A stretch of DNA of 64,000 nt. It comes from an uncultured Muribaculaceae bacterium. GTDB taxonomy: Bacteria; Bacteroidota; Bacteroidia; Bacteroidales; Muribaculaceae. A model generated the notes under the pieces. It worked only from the letters and a program-made list of their open reading frames with translations. It had not been told where the DNA came from and made no database searches. The stretch covers positions 210,538 through 274,537 of the forward strand of contig CAJTOZ010000001.1 of assembly GCA_910578095.1 (NCBI GenBank), read 5' to 3'. Positions within the stretch are counted from its first letter, which is position 1, and each line of letters starts with the position of its first letter. The position numbers and the translations under genes were made by a program. Positions 16,908 through 26,113 of the stretch are shown here, one piece after another.

Positions 16908-18776
16908 ATGTACAACATTTCAGAATTGAACGAAATGGGCGACGCCGAACTCCGTAGCGTGGCCGAAAACATGGGTCTGAAAAAAATCGATCCCACAAAA
17001 AAAGAAGAATTAATATACAGAATCCTTGACCAGCAGGCTGTCGACCGGGCTTCGGCCGGTGCCGAACGCCGACGCGCCAGCGAAGCCGAGGACCAGGCTG
17101 AGCCCAAGAAACGCACTCGCCGGAAGAAGAACGACACGCCGGAAGCGGAAAGCAAACCCGCCGGAAAAACATCGGCCAAATCTGTCGAGCCTAAATCACA
17201 GTCCGAGGGTGCTGAAGCCGAAGCCCCACGGAAACGCCGCGGACGCCCCTCGAAAAAAGAATTGGAGGAACGCAAGCTGCGTGAAGAGCAGGAACAGCAG
17301 CAGACACCGGACGTGAACGGCACGGAAGCCAATGAAAACACCACGGAGCAGCCCGCTCAGATGCAGCCCGACACCACCCCGGCTCCCACCGCCGCCACTC
17401 CCGCGGAAGAAGAGCAGCAGCCCAAGCGGGACTTCCGCCCCTCGGCCAACGCCGACACTTCTCTCGGCACATTCTTCCCACGCAGCGAAGGGCGCAAGTT
17501 TGTGCCGCGCTCGCAGCGCGAGCGTGAGGAGGCCGAGAAAGTTCAACCTCAGGCACCGATCACCATCGCCGAACCCGGACAGCAAGTTCCGGGCCAGCAG
17601 CAGGGCAAAAAAAACAAAAACCGCAAGGAGCGGCAGCCGCAGGCCCCGCGTTTTGACTTCGCAGGACTTCTCGAAACAGCCGGTGTGCTGGAGATAGAAC
17701 CACAGGGCCACGGATTCCTCCGCTCGAGCGATTTCAATTATATGCCCAGCCCCGACGACATCTATGTGTCGCAGGCGCAGATAAAACAATTCGGTCTCAA
17801 GACAGGCGACGTAGTCGAGGCTTCTGTTCGGCCGCCGCGTGAAAACGACAAATACTTCATACTCACGGATGTGCTGCGTGTCAATGGCCGTTCTCTCGAC
17901 TTCATTCGCGACCGCGTCCCCTTCGAGCACCTCACCCCACTCTTCCCCGACGAGAAGTTCAACATCACAGGAGGCTCAAGCAGCAACATGTCTACCCGCG
18001 TTGTCGATATGTTCGCACCTATCGGCAAAGGACAGCGCGGCCTGATTGTGGCTCCGCCCAAAACCGGTAAGACACTACTCCTAAAGGATGTAGCCAACGC
18101 CATTGCGGAAAACCACCCCGAGACATACATCATCATACTCCTGATCGACGAGCGCCCCGAGGAAGTCACCGACATGCAGCGCAGCGTCAATGCGGAAGTC
18201 ATAGCCAGCACATTCGATGAACCGGCCGACCGCCATGTGCGCATCGCCGGAATCGTGCTGGAAAAAGCCAAGCGAATGGTGGAATGCGGCCACGATGTAG
18301 TCATACTGCTTGACTCCATCACACGCCTCGCACGCGCCTACAACACCTGTGCCCCCGCTTCCGGAAAAATCCTGAGCGGCGGCGTGGATGCCAACGCCCT
18401 CCAGAAGCCTAAACGCTTCTTCGGAGCCGCCCGCAACATAGAAGGTGGCGGATCGCTCACAATTATAGCCACAGCACTTACGGAAACATCATCCAAGATG
18501 GACGAGGTGATATTCGAGGAATTCAAAGGCACGGGCAACATGGAGCTCCAGCTCGACCGCAAGCTCTCCAACAAGCGCATATTCCCCGCAGTGGACATCA
18601 TGGCTTCCAGCACACGCCGGGACGATTTGCTGCTGCGCCCGGAGACTCTCAACCGCATGTGGATCCTGCGACGCTTCCTCGGCGACCGCAACAGTGTGGA
18701 AGCTATGGAATTCATCAAAGACCGCATGGAACGCACTCGCGACAACGACGAACTGCTACGCACCATGGGCGATTGA
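16908..18776 (+). CDS. rho: Transcription termination factor Rho with long disordered insertion
   Basis: A 622-residue RNA-dependent ATPase. Residues 1-42 are a SAP-like N-terminal domain (ISELNEMGDAEL). Residues about 43-247 are a low-complexity, Lys/Glu/Pro/Gln-rich region containing an AT-hook-like RKRRGRPSKK at 108-117. From about 248 the canonical core follows: the cold-shock-like RNA-binding fold, then the ATPase with Walker A PPKTGKT. The core ends at residue 622. Long disordered insertions are typical of Bacteroidetes Rho, and in Bacteroides thetaiotaomicron this region drives phase separation. I start at the ATG at 16908; a GTG 48 bases upstream is also in frame. A strong hairpin follows the gene. 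Confidence 0.95.
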   Translation: MYNISELNEMGDAELRSVAENMGLKKIDPTKKEELIYRILDQQAVDRASAGAERRRASEAEDQAEPKKRTRRKKNDTPEAESKPAGKTSAKSVEPKSQSEGAEAEAPRKRRGRPSKKELEERKLREEQEQQQTPDVNGTEANENTTEQPAQMQPDTTPAPTAATPAEEEQQPKRDFRPSANADTSLGTFFPRSEGRKFVPRSQREREEAEKVQPQAPITIAEPGQQVPGQQQGKKNKNRKERQPQAPRFDFAGLLETAGVLEIEPQGHGFLRSSDFNYMPSPDDIYVSQAQIKQFGLKTGDVVEASVRPPRENDKYFILTDVLRVNGRSLDFIRDRVPFEHLTPLFPDEKFNITGGSSSNMSTRVVDMFAPIGKGQRGLIVAPPKTGKTLLLKDVANAIAENHPETYIIILLIDERPEEVTDMQRSVNAEVIASTFDEPADRHVRIAGIVLEKAKRMVECGHDVVILLDSITRLARAYNTCAPASGKILSGGVDANALQKPKRFFGAARNIEGGGSLTIIATALTETSSKMDEVIFEEFKGTGNMELQLDRKLSNKRIFPAVDIMASSTRRDDLLLRPETLNRMWILRRFLGDRNSVEAMEFIKDRMERTRDNDELLRTMGD

Positions 18777-18806
18777 ACCCTGCGCCACTACTGACGGCAA
18801 ATATAC

Positions 18807-18834
18807 GCGGCCGGGCAATTTTTTGCCCGGCCGC
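18807..18834 (+). terminator. Strong hairpin between rho and the TonB-dependent receptor gene
   Basis: Perfect 12-bp inverted repeat GCGGCCGGGCAA with a TTTT loop. It lacks a long U-tract downstream and ends only 17 bases before the next start codon. It may terminate rho transcripts, or act as a stabilising or attenuating structure between two co-transcribed genes. Confidence 0.7.
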
Positions 18835-18851
18835 ACGTTATTATATACAAC

Positions 18852-21266
18852 ATGAACCGATCATTATTCTCCTATATTATATTTGCGGTAGCGACTCTTA
18901 TGCTGCCTGTTGCCGCAAGAGGCGCCGTGAAGATTCATGGCCTGATCACTGACGAGAACAACGAACCGCTGGAATTTGTGTCGGTGCGGCTCCAGGGAAG
19001 TGCCACAGGCGCCACTTCCGGGCTCGACGGCACATACCAGTTTTCAGTGGCACAGACCGACACCCTCCGCATTATCTTCACATGCATAGGCTATCAGGAA
19101 GCCAAGCGCAAGCTCATAAATCCAAAAGGAGATATCACGCTGAATGTGAAGATGGAACCGGCATCCTACGCTCTCAACGCCGTGGAAGTGACCGAGTATC
19201 GCAAACAGACCGACGCACTCCAGCGCATCGATGCCGACAGCTACAAACTGGCGCCCGACGTCAACGGTGGCTCCGTCGAAGGCCTGATCACAACCATGGC
19301 GGGAGTGAACAGCAGCAACGAAATGTCATCGCAATACTCTGTGCGCGGAGGCTCATACGATGAAAACAGCGTATATATCAATGGTATAGAGGTGTATCGC
19401 CCGCAGCTCGTCAGCTCCGGACAGCAGGAAGGCCTGAGCATCATCAACCCCGATCTCGTAGGAGCCATCGGGTTTTCCACTGGCGGCTTCGGAGCACAAT
19501 ACGGCGACCGCATGTCGAGCGTGCTCGACATCACATACCGCCGCCCCGAAGCATTCGAGGGCTCCGCGGCACTCAGCCTGATGGGCGGTAGCCTTTCCGT
19601 GGGAAGCGCTGCCGGAGGTTTCACCCAGCTGCACGGCATACGCTACAAAAGCAACGCATCCTTGCTCAGCTCCATGGAAGATAAAGGCGAATACGACCCC
19701 CGCTTTTTTGATTATCAGACATTCCTCACATACAGATTCAATCCCGCATGGAGCGTAAGCGTGCTCGGTAATATATCCATCAACAACTACAAATTCGTAC
19801 CGAGCGACCGCACCACATCGTTCGGCACATCCACTGATGCAAAACAGTTCAAAGTCTACTTCGACGGCAATGAAAAGGACCGTTTCGAAACTTTTTTCGG
19901 AGCGGCCACCATCAATTTCACCCCCGACAAGAAATCGACCTTCGACCTGCTGCTGTCCGGATTCCTATCCAATGAATTGGTGACATACGACATCAGCGGC
20001 GAATACTGGCTCGACCAGGCCGGAACTTCGGGCGAAGGAAGCATCGGCGGCGAACTCGGCGTGGGAAAATACCGCGAGCACGCACGAAACCGCCTTAAGG
20101 CAAGCGTGCTCAGCGCCACTCTGCGCGGAGCCACCGCCGTGCGCCGCCACAATCTTGCCTATGGCATCAGCGTGAACAGCGAGCGCATCCACGACCGCAC
20201 CAGGGAATGGGAATTGCGGGACAGCGCCGGATTCTCGCTACCGGCCACACCCGACGCCCTCAAGGTCATCTATAACCTTGACTCACGCAACGACCTCACA
20301 TCCACCCGCGCGGCAGCCTACATCCAGGACACCTATCGTCTGTCCACATCTGCAGGCTTCGTCAAAATCAATGGCGGCGTGCGTCTCAGCTATTGGAGCT
20401 ACAACCGCGAATTTCTCGTGAGCCCGCGCCTAAGCGTGGGATTCGTGCCCGATGCCGCTCCGCGGTGGGCTTTCCGTTTTGCCACGGGCCTCTACTATCA
20501 GTCGCCTTTCTTCAAGGAATTCCGCCACCCCGTCAGCGATGCCGACGGCAACACGATAGTACGTCTCAACCCCGACATAAAATCGCAACGGAGCTTGCAG
20601 TTTATAGGAGGAGCCGACTTCACGTTCAGGGCATTCAACCGCCCCTTCAAATTTACGGCGGAAGCATATTATAAGAATCTCGGCAACCTCATCCCCTACG
20701 AAATCGACAATCTCAAAGTTGTCTACGCAGGCGAAAATCTCAGCAGCGGCTATGCGGCAGGCGTGGATTTCAAGCTGTTCGGACAGTTTGTGCCCGGTTC
20801 CGACTCCTGGGTGAGTTTCTCTCTCATGAAAACCGGCGAAAATCTCAACGGCGTCACCGTACCACGTCCCACCGACCGACGCTACAGCCTGGCGCTCTAT
20901 TTCACAGACTATTTCCCGAAATTCCCCAAACTGAAATTCAGTCTGCGCGGCATACTGAACGACGGCCTCCCCATGACCGCCCCACGCAGCAGCCGCGACA
21001 AGGGCTACTTCAGAGCACCGGCCTACAAACGCGTGGACGTAGGGCTGAGTTACGCCCTGCTCTCTCCGCCGGACCAGACCACTGTACGCTCTGGCCTGGC
21101 CCGACATCTCAAAAGCGTATGGTTGGGAGTGGACGTCTTTAATCTTCTCGACATCAGCAACGTCAGCTCCTACTACTGGGTCACGGATGTGAACAATATC
21201 CAGTATGCCGTTCCAAATTATCTTACGAGGAGGCAATTTAATGTCCGCCTTACAGTGGATTTCTGA
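18852..21266 (+). CDS. TonB-dependent outer-membrane receptor
   Basis: An 804-residue outer-membrane protein with a signal peptide (first about 25 residues), a CarboxypepD_reg-like domain (HGLITDENNEPLEFVSV to about residue 100), a plug domain (YRKQTDALQRIDADSYKL, then SSQYSVRGGSYDENSVYING) and a 22-strand barrel ending in the aromatic NVRLTVDF. It has no SusD partner, so it is unlikely to be a polysaccharide-utilisation SusC. The ligand is unknown; iron chelates, cofactors or small peptides are possible. It follows rho with a hairpin between them. Confidence 0.9.
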   Translation: MNRSLFSYIIFAVATLMLPVAARGAVKIHGLITDENNEPLEFVSVRLQGSATGATSGLDGTYQFSVAQTDTLRIIFTCIGYQEAKRKLINPKGDITLNVKMEPASYALNAVEVTEYRKQTDALQRIDADSYKLAPDVNGGSVEGLITTMAGVNSSNEMSSQYSVRGGSYDENSVYINGIEVYRPQLVSSGQQEGLSIINPDLVGAIGFSTGGFGAQYGDRMSSVLDITYRRPEAFEGSAALSLMGGSLSVGSAAGGFTQLHGIRYKSNASLLSSMEDKGEYDPRFFDYQTFLTYRFNPAWSVSVLGNISINNYKFVPSDRTTSFGTSTDAKQFKVYFDGNEKDRFETFFGAATINFTPDKKSTFDLLLSGFLSNELVTYDISGEYWLDQAGTSGEGSIGGELGVGKYREHARNRLKASVLSATLRGATAVRRHNLAYGISVNSERIHDRTREWELRDSAGFSLPATPDALKVIYNLDSRNDLTSTRAAAYIQDTYRLSTSAGFVKINGGVRLSYWSYNREFLVSPRLSVGFVPDAAPRWAFRFATGLYYQSPFFKEFRHPVSDADGNTIVRLNPDIKSQRSLQFIGGADFTFRAFNRPFKFTAEAYYKNLGNLIPYEIDNLKVVYAGENLSSGYAAGVDFKLFGQFVPGSDSWVSFSLMKTGENLNGVTVPRPTDRRYSLALYFTDYFPKFPKLKFSLRGILNDGLPMTAPRSSRDKGYFRAPAYKRVDVGLSYALLSPPDQTTVRSGLARHLKSVWLGVDVFNLLDISNVSSYYWVTDVNNIQYAVPNYLTRRQFNVRLTVDF

Positions 21267-21323
21267 ACATTCTCCTTCCATATTCGGCAAAAAACAGGTC
21301 AAAAACACGTTTTTACACCTTGA

Positions 21324-21357
21324 TTTGACAATAATATCAAAAAAAATCGTAATTTTG
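21324..21357 (+). promoter_or_regulatory. Promoter for the Crp/Fnr-family regulator gene
   Basis: TTTG at 21324-21327 and TAATTTTG at 21350-21357 are separated by 22 bases, at the long end of the normal range. The predicted leader is about 30 bases. Confidence 0.65.
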
Positions 21358-21391
21358 CATGTTATAAAACATAGCAATACAACACACAAGG

Positions 21392-22090
21392 ATGATAAAA
21401 GCAGCTCTCGAGAAGGTGATCAATGAGGACATGGCCGAAATATGGACGCGCCTCAATAGTGATGAGCGCCGCTTGGTTGTCGAAAACATGGAGGTCCACA
21501 CCTTTAAGAAAAACCAGCTCATATACGCCGAGGGCGATGAGCCGGAATTCCTTTGGGTGCTCCTGAAAGGCAAGGTCAAGAAAACAAAGGAAGGTGTCGG
21601 AGGGCGCGTGCAGATACTCCGCCTCATACGCCCCGTCCAGTATTTCGGCTATCGTGCCTATTTCGCCCAGGAGGCATACGTAAGCAGTGCAAGTGCGTTT
21701 GAGCCATCCATGCTCGGAGCTGTGCCTCTGTCGCTCGTCCGCGATATGATAAGCAACAACAACTCTCTGGCATGGTTTTTTATTCAGGAGTTGTCCAAAA
21801 ATCTCGGCGGCTCCGACACTCGTATCGTCAACCTCACCCAAAAACACATCCGCGGACGTCTCGCGGAAGCCTTGATTGTATTGCTTGACAATTATGGATA
21901 TGAGGAGGACGGATCTACACTGAAAATATACATGGCGCGAGAAGACCTCGCCAACCTGTCCAACATGACCACGAGCAATGCCATACGCACATTGTCCACT
22001 TTCGTATCGGAAAGGCTCGTTGTAGTGGACGGACGCCGCATAAAGATTATCAATGAGGCACTGCTGAGAAAAATCAGCAAATACGGATAA
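21392..22090 (+). CDS. Crp/Fnr-family transcriptional regulator
   Basis: A 232-residue regulator with an N-terminal cyclic-nucleotide-binding-like beta-roll (about 20-140; IYAEGDEPEFLWVLLKGKV), a long dimerisation helix and a C-terminal winged helix-turn-helix (MAREDLANLSNMTTSNAIRT). There is no cysteine cluster of the FNR iron-sulphur type. The canonical cAMP contact residues of CRP are not obvious, so the effector is unknown. It has its own promoter and is followed after 25 bases by an aspartate kinase gene. Confidence 0.88.
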   Translation: MIKAALEKVINEDMAEIWTRLNSDERRLVVENMEVHTFKKNQLIYAEGDEPEFLWVLLKGKVKKTKEGVGGRVQILRLIRPVQYFGYRAYFAQEAYVSSASAFEPSMLGAVPLSLVRDMISNNNSLAWFFIQELSKNLGGSDTRIVNLTQKHIRGRLAEALIVLLDNYGYEEDGSTLKIYMAREDLANLSNMTTSNAIRTLSTFVSERLVVVDGRRIKIINEALLRKISKYG

Positions 22091-22115
22091 CCTACCTCTA
22101 CCCACATACATATAG

Positions 22116-23159
22116 ATGATTGTAATGAAATTTGGTGGCACCTCTGTAGGCTCGGCAGCCCGCATCATGGCCACCACCGACATTATCGCCCATTCCCAAA
22201 AACCGGCAATCGTAGTAGTCTCCGCCATGAGCGGAATCACCAACCGGCTTGAAGCCGTAGCACGCGGCAACGACAACAAGGAAAGCATCATCGATGCACA
22301 CCTGAAGGAGGCCGCCCTGCTCGGTATCGATGTGAGCGAATTCGCCGATTGCGCACGCGGCATTCTCGAAGGCGCACACACGGAATCCGAAATCAAAGCT
22401 TGCGGCGAACAACTCAGCTCGGCACTGATCATCCGCCACATGCGCGCCATAGGCATGGATGCCGTGCTGCTCGATGCCCTGTCGTTCATGCGTCTTAACG
22501 AAGATGGCTATCCCGACACACCTTTTCTGAAAAAACATCTGGCGGACGCCCTGCAGCAGAGCGGACCGCACGCTGTGTATCTCACGCAAGGTTTCATATG
22601 CCGCGATGCCGCCGGCCACGTGAGCACCCTCAGCCGTGGCGGAAGCGACTACACGGCAACACTCCTCGGCGAAGCAGCCGAAGCCACCGAAATCCAGATA
22701 TGGACCGACGTGAACGGCGTCTATACCGCCGATCCCCGCATTGTGGCGCATGCACAGCGCATTCCACACCTCAATTACGGCATAGCCGACTATGCAGCCT
22801 CCTTCGGAGCTAAAATACTGCACAGGGCATGCGTATCTCCGGCGTGGCGCAACAGCATACCCATCATGGTGCTCGACTCGTTCCATCCCGACGCACCGGG
22901 CACCGTCATAGGTCCCAAGCCCATCGGCAACGGTTTCAAAATCGTAGCATCCATCACAGACCCCGAGCAGCCGGACATGGTCAAGGTGTCGCTCATAGGA
23001 CACGACTACAACATCAACGAAAACGATATCCGCAAAATTGTGGGCAACGATATCAATATCGTCGATGCCGGCCTCGCCACATACATGATGGTTCCGCGCC
23101 ACAAAGAAAAAGAAACAATCGTAGCTCTCCACGACAACTTCGTAACATCAGAGTTATAA
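22116..23159 (+). CDS. lysC: Aspartate kinase, short form with one ACT domain
   Basis: A 347-residue aspartokinase, which phosphorylates aspartate for lysine, threonine, methionine and diaminopimelate synthesis. The kinase domain has KFGGTSVGSA at the N-terminus, LSRGGSDYTATLLG and TDVNGVYTADPR. After the kinase domain (about residue 270) only some 75 residues remain. They resemble the second ACT domain (VSLIGHDYNI to ALHDNF); the first ACT is missing. Usual monofunctional enzymes are about 440 residues, so feedback control by lysine or threonine may be altered. An ABC-F gene begins 7 bases downstream. Confidence 0.88.
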   Translation: MIVMKFGGTSVGSAARIMATTDIIAHSQKPAIVVVSAMSGITNRLEAVARGNDNKESIIDAHLKEAALLGIDVSEFADCARGILEGAHTESEIKACGEQLSSALIIRHMRAIGMDAVLLDALSFMRLNEDGYPDTPFLKKHLADALQQSGPHAVYLTQGFICRDAAGHVSTLSRGGSDYTATLLGEAAEATEIQIWTDVNGVYTADPRIVAHAQRIPHLNYGIADYAASFGAKILHRACVSPAWRNSIPIMVLDSFHPDAPGTVIGPKPIGNGFKIVASITDPEQPDMVKVSLIGHDYNINENDIRKIVGNDINIVDAGLATYMMVPRHKEKETIVALHDNFVTSEL

Positions 23160-23166
23160 TATAATT

Positions 23167-24786
23167 ATGATTACAGTCAACAATCTCGGTATCCAATTTG
23201 GCAAACGAGTGCTGTTCCAGGATGTCAATCTCAAGTTTACTCCCGGCAATTGCTATGGCATAATCGGCGCCAACGGTGCCGGAAAGTCCACCCTCATGCG
23301 CATGCTCAGCGGCGAACTCTCCCCCACCCACGGCACAATAAGCCAGGGCCCGGGCGAACGCATGAGCGTGCTCGAACAGGACCACTACAAGTTTGACGGA
23401 TGCACCGTGATGAATACCGTGCTTCAGGGCCACACTGTGCTCTGGGACATCATGCAGGAGAAAGACGCCCTCTACGCCAAGGAGGACTTTTCCGATGCCG
23501 ACGGCATGCGTGCCTCCGAACTCGAAGAAAAGTTCGCCGAACTGGAGGGATGGAACGCCGAAAGCGACGCTGCCGCTCTTCTCAGCGGTCTTGGCATAAA
23601 AGAGGATATGCACTATTCGCTCATGCGCGACCTCAGCGGTAAAGAAAAAGTGCGCGTGCTTCTCGCGAAAGCGCTGTTCGGCAACCCCGACAACCTTCTA
23701 CTCGACGAGCCCACCAACGACCTTGACCTCGACACCGTAGCGTGGCTCGAAGATTACCTCTCCAAATTTGAAAACACTGTGCTCGTGGTCAGCCACGACC
23801 GACACTTCCTGGATTCGGTATGCACGCACACTCTCGACATAGACTACAGCCGCGTGCAGCTCTTCGCAGGCAACTACAGCTTCTGGTACCAGTCCAGCCA
23901 GCTTGCCCTGAGACAGCAGCAGCAGCAAAACAAGAAAGCCGAGGAAAAACGCAAGGAGCTCATGGAATTTATCCAGCGGTTCAGCGCCAATGTCGCCAAG
24001 AGCAAGCAGACCACATCCCGCAAAAAGATGCTTGAGAAACTCAACGTGGAGGAAATCCAGCCTTCAAGCCGACGCTATCCGGGCATCATATTCACCCCCG
24101 AACGCGAACCCGGGAACAAAATCCTGGAAGTACACGGCCTGCGCGCATCCGCCGACGATGGCACTCTGCTCTTCAACGATGTGAATTTCCAGATAGAAAA
24201 AGGCGATAAAGTAGTGTTCCTCAGCCGTGACCCGAGAGCCATGACGGCCTTGTTTGAAATCGTCATGGGCAACCGCAAGGCCGAAGCCGGCACCTTCGAC
24301 TGGGGACAGACCATCACCACTGCATATCTGCCGATGGACAATTCCGACTTCTTCCGCACCGATCTCAATCTCGTCGATTGGCTGTGCCAGTTCAGCAACG
24401 ACACCAGCGAAATCTACCTCAAAGGATTCCTCGGCAAGATGCTGTTTTCCGGCGAAGAGGTCCTCAAAAAAGCTTCTGTGCTCAGCGGTGGCGAAAAAAT
24501 GCGGTGCATGATAGCCCGCATGATGATGACAAACGCCAACACCCTTGTGCTGGACTCGCCCACCAACCATCTCGACCTCGAAAGCATCCAGGCATTCAAC
24601 AACACCCTGCAGGCCTTCAAAGGCAATCTCCTGATGGCATCGCACGACCACGAGTTTATACAGACCGTGTGCAACCGCGTCATCGAGCTCACTCCCAACG
24701 GCATCATCGACAAGATGATGGACTACGACGACTATATCACCGACGAACGTGTGCTCGCCGCCCGCGAACGTCTTTACAACGCATAA
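23167..24786 (+). CDS. ABC-F family ATPase (YbiT-like) with one degenerate ATP site
   Basis: A 539-residue soluble protein with two ABC domains and a central linker of about 80 residues, the layout of ribosome-associated ABC-F factors. Domain 1 has Walker A GANGAGKST (34-42), signature LSGKE (156-160) and Walker B LLLDEP (177-182). Domain 2 has no Walker A (FLSRDPRAMT at 351-360), but a normal LSGGE signature (439-443) and VLDSP instead of VLDEP at 461-465. In the sandwich dimer the pairing gives one complete site and one dead site. It has no membrane domain, so it is not a transporter. I recall similar degenerate copies in Bacteroidetes. Confidence 0.9.
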   Translation: MITVNNLGIQFGKRVLFQDVNLKFTPGNCYGIIGANGAGKSTLMRMLSGELSPTHGTISQGPGERMSVLEQDHYKFDGCTVMNTVLQGHTVLWDIMQEKDALYAKEDFSDADGMRASELEEKFAELEGWNAESDAAALLSGLGIKEDMHYSLMRDLSGKEKVRVLLAKALFGNPDNLLLDEPTNDLDLDTVAWLEDYLSKFENTVLVVSHDRHFLDSVCTHTLDIDYSRVQLFAGNYSFWYQSSQLALRQQQQQNKKAEEKRKELMEFIQRFSANVAKSKQTTSRKKMLEKLNVEEIQPSSRRYPGIIFTPEREPGNKILEVHGLRASADDGTLLFNDVNFQIEKGDKVVFLSRDPRAMTALFEIVMGNRKAEAGTFDWGQTITTAYLPMDNSDFFRTDLNLVDWLCQFSNDTSEIYLKGFLGKMLFSGEEVLKKASVLSGGEKMRCMIARMMMTNANTLVLDSPTNHLDLESIQAFNNTLQAFKGNLLMASHDHEFIQTVCNRVIELTPNGIIDKMMDYDDYITDERVLAARERLYNA

Positions 24787-24790
24787 TATC

Positions 24791-25084
24791 ATGGTAAAAC
24801 ACATCGTAATGTTCCGCCTCCAGGGCTCTCCGGAAGAGCGCCTGCGTGTGGCCACCGAATTCAAAAATGCCCTTGAGGCCCTACCCGAAAGCATTGAAGT
24901 CCTTAAAAGCATCGAAGTAGGCCTCAACCAGAATCCGGCGGAAGACTGGGACGTGGTACTCACGGCCGTGGTGCCGACAATGGCCGATGTCGCTGTCTAT
25001 GCCAAACATCCCGCCCATGTGGCTGCCGCCGCACTTCTCGGATCCCACAAAGAAATGCGCGGCTGTGTCGACTATGAGTTCTGA
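24791..25084 (+). CDS. Dabb (stress-responsive A/B barrel) domain protein
   Basis: A 97-residue protein starting MVKHIVMFRLQGSPEER, the usual opening of the Dabb ferredoxin-like fold, with the conserved EVGLNQ and YAKHPAHVA segments. Dabb proteins are small dimeric barrels of mostly unknown function. It sits 4 bases after the ABC-F gene and is probably co-transcribed with it. A shared hairpin follows at 25118-25147. Confidence 0.88.
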   Translation: MVKHIVMFRLQGSPEERLRVATEFKNALEALPESIEVLKSIEVGLNQNPAEDWDVVLTAVVPTMADVAVYAKHPAHVAAAALLGSHKEMRGCVDYEF

Positions 25085-25107
25085 ACCGTAGCCCACGCCG
25101 CTCCTGC

Positions 25108-25147
25108 AAAAAAACGACACCCACGGAAGTTTGAACTTCCGTGGGTG
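25108..25147. terminator. Bidirectional rho-independent terminator
   Basis: Inverted repeat CACCCACGGAAG/CTTCCGTGGGTG (25118-25129 and 25136-25147). On the minus strand it is followed by a run of seven T. It serves the convergent Dabb (plus) and coiled-coil lipoprotein (minus) genes. Confidence 0.85.
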
Positions 25148-25176
25148 CGTTTGCTTTATGCGGGTTATGCGCCGCG

Positions 25177-26046
25177 TCAGTCTATCTGGATCACCAGATA
25201 ATTGCTCAGGCTCCAGAAAGATGCGGGATTGGTGATACGCAGCACCTTATGTCCGTTTTGGTCCTCGAGCACGTACGATCCCTCAGGCTGGTTTGTGAGC
25301 ACCTTGGCTTTAGCGCTGTGCAGGTCGATAGTGGTGAGAGTGCGTTTGTCGGCGGTAGTAAAGAAGTTGCGGTCAAAGTCGCCTTCCATAATCTTGGTCT
25401 TGCGGAGGAAACCGGTTTCGATGATTTCCTTTTCCTTCAGCTCCTTCTTGCTGCCCACGGCATAGTAGCACGTATTGAGCTCGTTGGCCAGATCCACGCT
25501 CTGCTGTTCGGCCTCCTCTTTTTCTGCCGTCACACTGGTGACAGTGGTGTTGAGTGAATCCACCGCAGTGTTGAGCTCACCGATGCGCGCCTTGGCATCG
25601 TTAAGACTGGTCTTAAGGGTGTTTATCTCATTGGTCTGAGTGTCAATCTGGTTGCGAAGCGTTGCGATAGTGTTGCGCAGGTTGTTATTGGTGAGCGTGG
25701 AGTTGTTGAGTTTCTTTTCAAGCTCGGCCAGCTTCTCGCGGCGCTCCTGGAGCGCCTTCTGGATAGCGGCGATATCGGCCTGAATCTGCTCGCGTTGGCT
25801 GGGAGTTTCACCGCTCACCCCTGCATTTACAGTGAGGATGTCTTCCAACGCCTTGATCTGGTCCATGCCCTGGGATATCTCGTTCACGAGGAGGAACAAC
25901 TGGTCGCGGTCGGCGACAGCATTCTGCAGTTCCACCTTGGAGGCGTCGGCTATAGCCTGCTTGTGAGCCTCCTCTGTTTCGTTTTTCTGTGTGCAAGCAC
26001 CAAGTACGAGCATCGCGCTCAGTGCGGCCATAAATGTCTTTTTCAT
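25177..26046 (-). CDS. Coiled-coil lipoprotein
   Basis: A 289-residue lipoprotein with the lipobox LVLGAC at residues 14-19. Residues about 30-190 form a long heptad-patterned helix (for example QERREKLAELEKKL and LRNTIATLRNQIDTQ). A C-terminal globular segment of about 90 residues ends in SLSNYLVIQID. It is predicted to be anchored in the envelope facing the periplasm or the surface. I recall similar Bacteroidetes lipoproteins without assigned function. It stands alone: a terminator follows it and a 67-base gap precedes it. Confidence 0.85.
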   Translation of the reverse strand: MKKTFMAALSAMLVLGACTQKNETEEAHKQAIADASKVELQNAVADRDQLFLLVNEISQGMDQIKALEDILTVNAGVSGETPSQREQIQADIAAIQKALQERREKLAELEKKLNNSTLTNNNLRNTIATLRNQIDTQTNEINTLKTSLNDAKARIGELNTAVDSLNTTVTSVTAEKEEAEQQSVDLANELNTCYYAVGSKKELKEKEIIETGFLRKTKIMEGDFDRNFFTTADKRTLTTIDLHSAKAKVLTNQPEGSYVLEDQNGHKVLRITNPASFWSLSNYLVIQID

Positions 26047-26113
26047 GCTGATGCTGAATAAATAAATAGTTAAGAGCGTGTGGTTTTGGTTATGACTGAG
26101 GCATGCCTCCCTC

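Noticed and set aside
22098..23132. 344-codon minus-strand frame opposite aspartate kinase
   Set aside because: Antisense to a complete kinase domain; the translation is Cys/His/Val-rich without motifs.
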